Part shown: one piece after another, positions 59,992-64,000 of the stretch
Layout of the letters: every line of letters begins with the position of its first letter
Position numbering within the stretch: the first letter of the stretch is position 1
Source of the DNA: Planctomycetaceae bacterium
Lineage (GTDB): Bacteria > Planctomycetota > Planctomycetia > Pirellulales > Pirellulaceae
DNA length: 64,000 bases
Reading direction: 5' to 3'
NCBI GenBank assembly: GCA_012729315.1
Contig: JAAYDI010000183.1
Span: 41,986 to 105,985 of the forward strand
Translations under genes and position numbers: made by a program
The notes under the pieces: model-generated
The model's database searches: none
The model's input: only the letters and a program-made list of their open reading frames with translations
What the model was told of the DNA's origin: nothing

Positions 59992-61278
59992 CTACGCCTG
60001 GCGTTTTTCCCGGCGCTGCAACTTGCGCAGGCGCCGGCGTTCGGCTCTCGACAGATTGTCACCCCTGCCCTCCTCGTCGAACTCGGCGTGCTCAGCCGGC
60101 TGTGCCGCCGCACGCGCCGCCGGACGTGCCGTCGTCACTGCGGCCGCGCTGCTGCGCGCCGTCGCCGAGCGTGCGGGTGAGGATGCGGCGGCTCCACGTG
60201 TGCGCTCTGGTTTGGCAGGTGCCGCCGCCCGGGGCGCGGTGGCTGCGGGGGTGGCCGACGCTGCGGCAGTGTGCGGCTGGTCAACACGGATCTTCGTCTC
60301 GCTGCTGGAGCTGGCCGTCGCCGCACGCGCAGGGGCTGCAGCCGCATTCCCGCGGCTGGCGACCGAGTTGCTGCGCTGCCGGCGGCGGGGTTGTTTCTCC
60401 GAACGGGCCGCCCGCGGTTTGCGCACGATCTCGCCACGCGCGTCGCGGTACACGTACCGCGCATAGAGGCTCAGGGCCAGCAGTATGCTGATGTTGCCCA
60501 GCAGCACGAGACCAGACATGGCCATCACCCGCAGCACACTCGGCGTGGCCAGGATCCAGTTCAGTTCGGCAGCCTGCCGGAGTCCGTAGCAGGCCAGGCC
60601 CGCCGCCAGGCTCAGCACCGCCAAACGGCAGCCGCGCATTTCCAGCATCAGGCGGATCGTGACCGCGGTGGCGATCACCCCCAGCACCGCCGACCAGATC
60701 AGCGCGGCGTCGGCGTAGTGGGGAATGCCGGCCAACACCAGCAACGCGGTGCGCAGCGAACCGAACAGGTCGGCAACCTGCGCGAGGCTGGCCAGCACCA
60801 GCAATGGCACGACCCAGTACCACATGCGATACCGCCCCCGATAGTCGTCACCACGGTGGCGGCGGATGAGGTAGGTAAGCACGCCCAGTCCGGCGGCAGC
60901 CAGCAGCAGACAGCTGGAAAACCAGTCGGCGATGTTGCCCGAGCGGGCCAGGTCAATGGCCGGCACCTGATCGATGCACAGCGGCGTGTAGCCGAGCGCC
61001 ACGCAGCCATAGAGCGCCTCCAGGGCGGTGGCGACGGAGACGGTCAGCAGCAGCAACAGCAGCAGGGTCCAACGCCGTGTGGGAATCAGGTCGACGACCC
61101 GCCGTTGGCGCGACGACAAGGCCGCTTCCAGATACGTCTTGGCCGGCCCGGCAGCAACGCGTCCCGCGCCGGCTGCCCGCCGCGGCGCAGGTAACGTCTC
61201 CGCCAGGTGCTGACCGGCGTCATCGATCAACACCCGCCGCCGCCGCTCGTCACTGTGACTGCTTCGTCGAAAGTCCAT
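59992..61278 (-). CDS. Multi-pass membrane protein with charged, low-complexity C-terminus
   Basis: 428 residues from ATG 61278. No known family recognised. A soluble basic N-terminus (about 65 residues) precedes six or seven membrane helices (TLLLLLLLTVSVATALEAL, WFSSCLLLAAAGLGVLTYLI, YWVVPLLVLASLAQVADLF, ALIWSAVLGVIATAVTIRL, LAVLSLAAGLACYGL, VMAMSGLVLLGNISILLALS). The last 150 residues are Ala/Ser/Arg/Pro-rich and end in a basic helix (SRAERRRLRKLQRREKRQA). It lies 93 bases upstream of gltX on the same strand. The tail could bind RNA or membranes, but this is inference. Confidence 0.6.
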   Translation of the reverse strand: MDFRRSSHSDERRRRVLIDDAGQHLAETLPAPRRAAGAGRVAAGPAKTYLEAALSSRQRRVVDLIPTRRWTLLLLLLLTVSVATALEALYGCVALGYTPLCIDQVPAIDLARSGNIADWFSSCLLLAAAGLGVLTYLIRRHRGDDYRGRYRMWYWVVPLLVLASLAQVADLFGSLRTALLVLAGIPHYADAALIWSAVLGVIATAVTIRLMLEMRGCRLAVLSLAAGLACYGLRQAAELNWILATPSVLRVMAMSGLVLLGNISILLALSLYARYVYRDARGEIVRKPRAARSEKQPRRRQRSNSVASRGNAAAAPARAATASSSSETKIRVDQPHTAAASATPAATAPRAAAPAKPERTRGAAASSPARSATARSSAAAVTTARPAARAAAQPAEHAEFDEEGRGDNLSRAERRRLRKLQRREKRQA

Positions 61279-61607
61279 GGCTTCCTGCTACTGCTGGACG
61301 ATTCCCTTCGGTCCCTTGTTGGAATTCGGCACGTGCCACCCCAAAACGTGAACCGCGTCCCTCCGCTTTCTGCCCCGTCCTCCCCGGAGGATGTGGCATA
61401 GTCGCCGCTACTGGTCCAGCCTGCGTGGCTCCACCGGTCGTCCGCGCCGACCGCCGCGGGAGCAGTTTGACCATACTCCGGTAGCGAACTAGGTTTTCCT
61501 TGGCACAGGGCACTCGAGCGCTGTTTCCCCGCTTTCAGGACGTTGCTCCACACGATCATTGCCACCGCCACTGGGGGTACGGGCTCGGGTACTGTTTGGG
61601 CTCGTCC
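61279..61607. other. Divergent region upstream of the HD/GGDEF gene
   Basis: 329 bases if the HD/GGDEF protein starts at ATG 61608. TTGACC (61467-61472) with a weak TAGGTT 17 bases on (61490-61495) could be its promoter. A start of transcription near 61502 would rule out the in-frame TTG at 61500. Nothing else is recognised. Confidence 0.35.
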
Positions 61608-63920
61608 ATGGATAGTCAGCCATTCCCCACCGTCGAACCACCGCAGGACATGCCGCCACGCACGGCGCAGGGGGACCGCCGCCTCTATAGCCAAACCACT
61701 CCGCTTCCCCGGCGTCGCCCGGCGTCGACACATGGCCTGCCCCCCGGCCTGTCGAGCGCGGTGGAGATGAAGTATCAGAACCAGCTGGCGCAGGTGCGAT
61801 TGGGCCTGGCCAGCAGTCTGTTTGCGGCGCTGCGTGCCCGTCATCCCGATACGGCGGCGCACTGCCTGCGCGTCGCCATGGGGTGCTCCTCCTGGGGTCC
61901 CCTGCTCAAGCTGGAGGATTCTCAGCGGGACGTGCTGGAGGTCGCGGCACTGCTGCACGACATCGGCAAGATCGGCATTCCCGACCAGGTGCTGCTCAAG
62001 CCCGATCCGCTCACGCGGGAAGAACGTGCGACGCTCGACCAGCGGCGTGCCATCGGCGAGCAGATCCTGCTGAGCTGCTGTGCCTCCCAGGAGGTGCTGA
62101 GCATCGTCAAGTACGCGCCGGCCTGGTACGACGGGAGTCGTCCCGGGTTCGACCGGCACGGTCCGCACCTGCCGATCGGCGCGCGGATCGTCTCGATTCT
62201 CGACGCATACGACGCGATGACGACAGAGCAGGTGTATCGCCGGGCGATGTCGCGCGAATGGGCGACGGCGGAGCTGCTGGCCTGTGCCGGCACGCAGTTT
62301 GACCCGGCGCTGGTCGAACAGTTCTGCGACGCGCTGGCCACCCGGCAGATATCGATGAATCCCCAGATTGCGCGGCGCTGGCTGCACGAACTGAGCTACG
62401 AGCAGTCCAACAAGCTGTGGCGCCGGTCGGCAGCGAGCCTCGACGACGCGCTGGACATGACGATCATCGACAGCCTGTTCCACGAGAAGCTGTTGGACAC
62501 CATGCACGACGGCGTCATCTTCGTCGACACGCAGCTGAGCGTCGTGCTGTGGAATCGTGCCGCCGAAAAGATGACTGGCCTGGCGGCCGCCCAGATGCTC
62601 CACACCCCGTGGTCGCCGGACGCCATTGGCATGCGGGACGAGAACAATCTGGACATCGACGCCCAGAATTCCCCTGTGCACCTGGCTCTCAACTCCCGCA
62701 TCCAGACGCTCCGCCGGCTGACCGTCAGCGGCCGGAACAGGGAGCGTCTGAGCGTGGACGTGCACGCCGTCCCGGTGATCGGGCGCGACGGCATCATGCA
62801 CGGCGCCACGCTGCTGCTGCATGACGCCTCCTCACAGATCAACCTGGAGGAGCGGGTGCAGACGCTCCACAGGAAAGCCACCCGCGATCCGCTGACCCAG
62901 GTGGCCAACCGGGCGGAATTCGATCGCGCGCTCATCGAGTTCGTGGAGAACCACGAGCGGCGTGGCCGTCCCTGTGCCCTCATCATGTGCGACATCGACC
63001 ATTTCAAGGAGGTGAACGACACCTTCGGCCACCAGGCCGGCGACGAAGTCCTGGTGTATTTCGGCACGCTGCTCCAGCGGTGCTGCCGGCAGGGCGACCT
63101 GGTGGCCCGGTACGGCGGGGAGGAATTCGTAATCCTCTGCGCCGACTGTGACAACGCGATCGTGCTGGCGCGGGCCGAGAAGATCCGCCGCGAACTGGAA
63201 TTGACCACGCATCCGGTGCTGGAGCACCGGCCGATCACGGCCAGCTTTGGTGTGACGGAGATCCAGGCCGGCGACACTCCGGAGACGATGCTGCGGCGGG
63301 CGGACCGGGCGCTGCTGCGCGCCAAGGCCGCGGGGCGCAACCGCGTGGTCCAGCTGGGCACGGGCGTGCCGCACAACGCGCGGGAGACGCGCCGGCACAT
63401 GTGGCGGCGCTGGTTCCGCGCGCGCCCCTCCACCCAACTCCTCGAAGAAACGCTCCTGACCGCCGTACCGCTGGCCGTGACGATGGAAAAACTCCGCGGG
63501 TTCGTGTCGGACCACCACGCTGAGATTGTCGCCACGGAAGATGGCAAACTGCAGCTGAAGATTACCAAGCAGGCGGTCGGCAACCGCCGCCACACCGACC
63601 GCCCGATCTCCCTGCTCGTGTCACTTCAGTTTGGCGAGCGGCGGATGGACGAACGCAACCGGTCCGCACCCACCTCCCCCTGGACGATGATCCACGTGGC
63701 CATCGCACTGGCCAGCAACCGTGACCGGCGGCGCGGCAACGCGGAGGAGCGGGCGCGGCAGCTGTCGGCCAGCCTCAAGTCCTACTTCCTGGCCCAGACC
63801 ATCGACGGCAGTTTCACCCCGGGGGCCCCCCAGGGCCGACCGTCACGTTTCAGGCAGCTCTGGAGGGTGTTGCGTGGCGTGGTGAAAGGCCCGAAGAAAC
63901 GGCCCTGGTGCCGGTTTTGA
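61608..63920 (+). CDS. HD / PAS / GGDEF signalling protein
   Basis: 770 residues from ATG 61608 (TTG 61500 is an alternative). An HD domain near residues 80-230 has RHPDTAAHCLRVAMG and LLHDIGKIGIP (HD about 117). The following HD-GYP region is altered: the second-His/GYP part reads YAPAWYDGSRPGFDRHGPHL, so the GYP motif and the HH pair are missing. A PAS-like sensor region follows (MHDGVIFVDTQLSVVLWN). The GGDEF domain (about 430-570) has GGEEF at 503-507 and an RQGD inhibitory site five residues before it, so it looks like an active, product-inhibited diguanylate cyclase. The last 200 residues are not recognised. No transmembrane segment is seen. Confidence 0.85.
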   Translation: MDSQPFPTVEPPQDMPPRTAQGDRRLYSQTTPLPRRRPASTHGLPPGLSSAVEMKYQNQLAQVRLGLASSLFAALRARHPDTAAHCLRVAMGCSSWGPLLKLEDSQRDVLEVAALLHDIGKIGIPDQVLLKPDPLTREERATLDQRRAIGEQILLSCCASQEVLSIVKYAPAWYDGSRPGFDRHGPHLPIGARIVSILDAYDAMTTEQVYRRAMSREWATAELLACAGTQFDPALVEQFCDALATRQISMNPQIARRWLHELSYEQSNKLWRRSAASLDDALDMTIIDSLFHEKLLDTMHDGVIFVDTQLSVVLWNRAAEKMTGLAAAQMLHTPWSPDAIGMRDENNLDIDAQNSPVHLALNSRIQTLRRLTVSGRNRERLSVDVHAVPVIGRDGIMHGATLLLHDASSQINLEERVQTLHRKATRDPLTQVANRAEFDRALIEFVENHERRGRPCALIMCDIDHFKEVNDTFGHQAGDEVLVYFGTLLQRCCRQGDLVARYGGEEFVILCADCDNAIVLARAEKIRRELELTTHPVLEHRPITASFGVTEIQAGDTPETMLRRADRALLRAKAAGRNRVVQLGTGVPHNARETRRHMWRRWFRARPSTQLLEETLLTAVPLAVTMEKLRGFVSDHHAEIVATEDGKLQLKITKQAVGNRRHTDRPISLLVSLQFGERRMDERNRSAPTSPWTMIHVAIALASNRDRRRGNAEERARQLSASLKSYFLAQTIDGSFTPGAPQGRPSRFRQLWRVLRGVVKGPKKRPWCRF

Positions 63921-64000
63921 CATTTGTTCCACCGGTGAGCCACTTCGCATTAACGGTTTACTTCTCACTGCGAACCCTGTGTCAGGTTGGCGACCCTGCA

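Overview
The window is a gene-dense, high-GC bacterial chromosome segment that I read as planctomycete (Pirellulales/Planctomycetales-like). The basis is a combination of features: two DUF1573 paralogues, secreted low-complexity lipoproteins, a PEP-CTERM protein, a four-haem cytochrome/phosphoesterase fusion, an ECF sigma/anti-sigma pair with an FHA protein, archaeal-type ProRS, many GTG/TTG starts and weak ribosome-binding sites. No rRNA, tRNA, IS element, prophage or CRISPR array was found, so this looks like ordinary chromosome rather than an island.

Layout. 1-7.8 kb: the end of a possible short-chain dehydrogenase, xylose isomerase, a secreted secretin-like protein, a minus-strand pair (sugar-isomerase-like protein with signal peptide, then DUF1573), and Tex. 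8.0-9.5 kb: a ketosynthase that has lost its catalytic Cys, followed by a promoter/operator/terminator leader. 9.5-19.9 kb: a long plus-strand expression array (ABC ATPase, nusA, infB, rbfA, an EndoIII-like protein lacking catalytic residues, a TPR protein, yebC). 19.9-28.9 kb: a minus-strand array read from proS through DUF4416, a WecA/MraY-type transferase, an O-antigen-ligase/TPR protein, DUF1573 and the tetrahaem lipoprotein. 29.2-32.5 kb: two neighbouring RNA-degradation genes (YhaM-like and RNase R).

32.8-38.2 kb: glycine cleavage system gcvT-gcvH-gcvPA-gcvPB followed by a LipM-type octanoyltransferase that can supply the lipoyl precursor to GcvH. 38.2-42.2 kb: AT-rich leader, FHA protein, ECF sigma factor, zinc-finger anti-sigma factor, a small basic protein and a TPR lipoprotein. 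42.5-45.3 kb: serC-serA (serine synthesis, upstream of glycine metabolism). 45.4-47.5 kb: M48 membrane protease and a BON protein. 47.5-53.4 kb: recA, a HtrA-like protease and alaS on the minus strand. 53.9-56.2 kb: a Thi4-type thiazole synthase, ThpR and a PEP-CTERM protein. 56.2-61.3 kb: membrane protein, gltX, glnS and a possible small membrane ORF on the minus strand. The window ends with an HD/PAS/GGDEF signalling protein.

The most noteworthy observations are two probable pseudoenzymes (ketosynthase with Cys to Glu; EndoIII-like protein with catalytic Lys to Phe and Asp to Ser), the attenuator-like leader at 9334-9459, three gene ends where the stop codon lies in a short tandem repeat, and the lipoprotein phosphoesterase-tetrahaem fusion. 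All functional calls are from reading motifs by eye; no database search was run.
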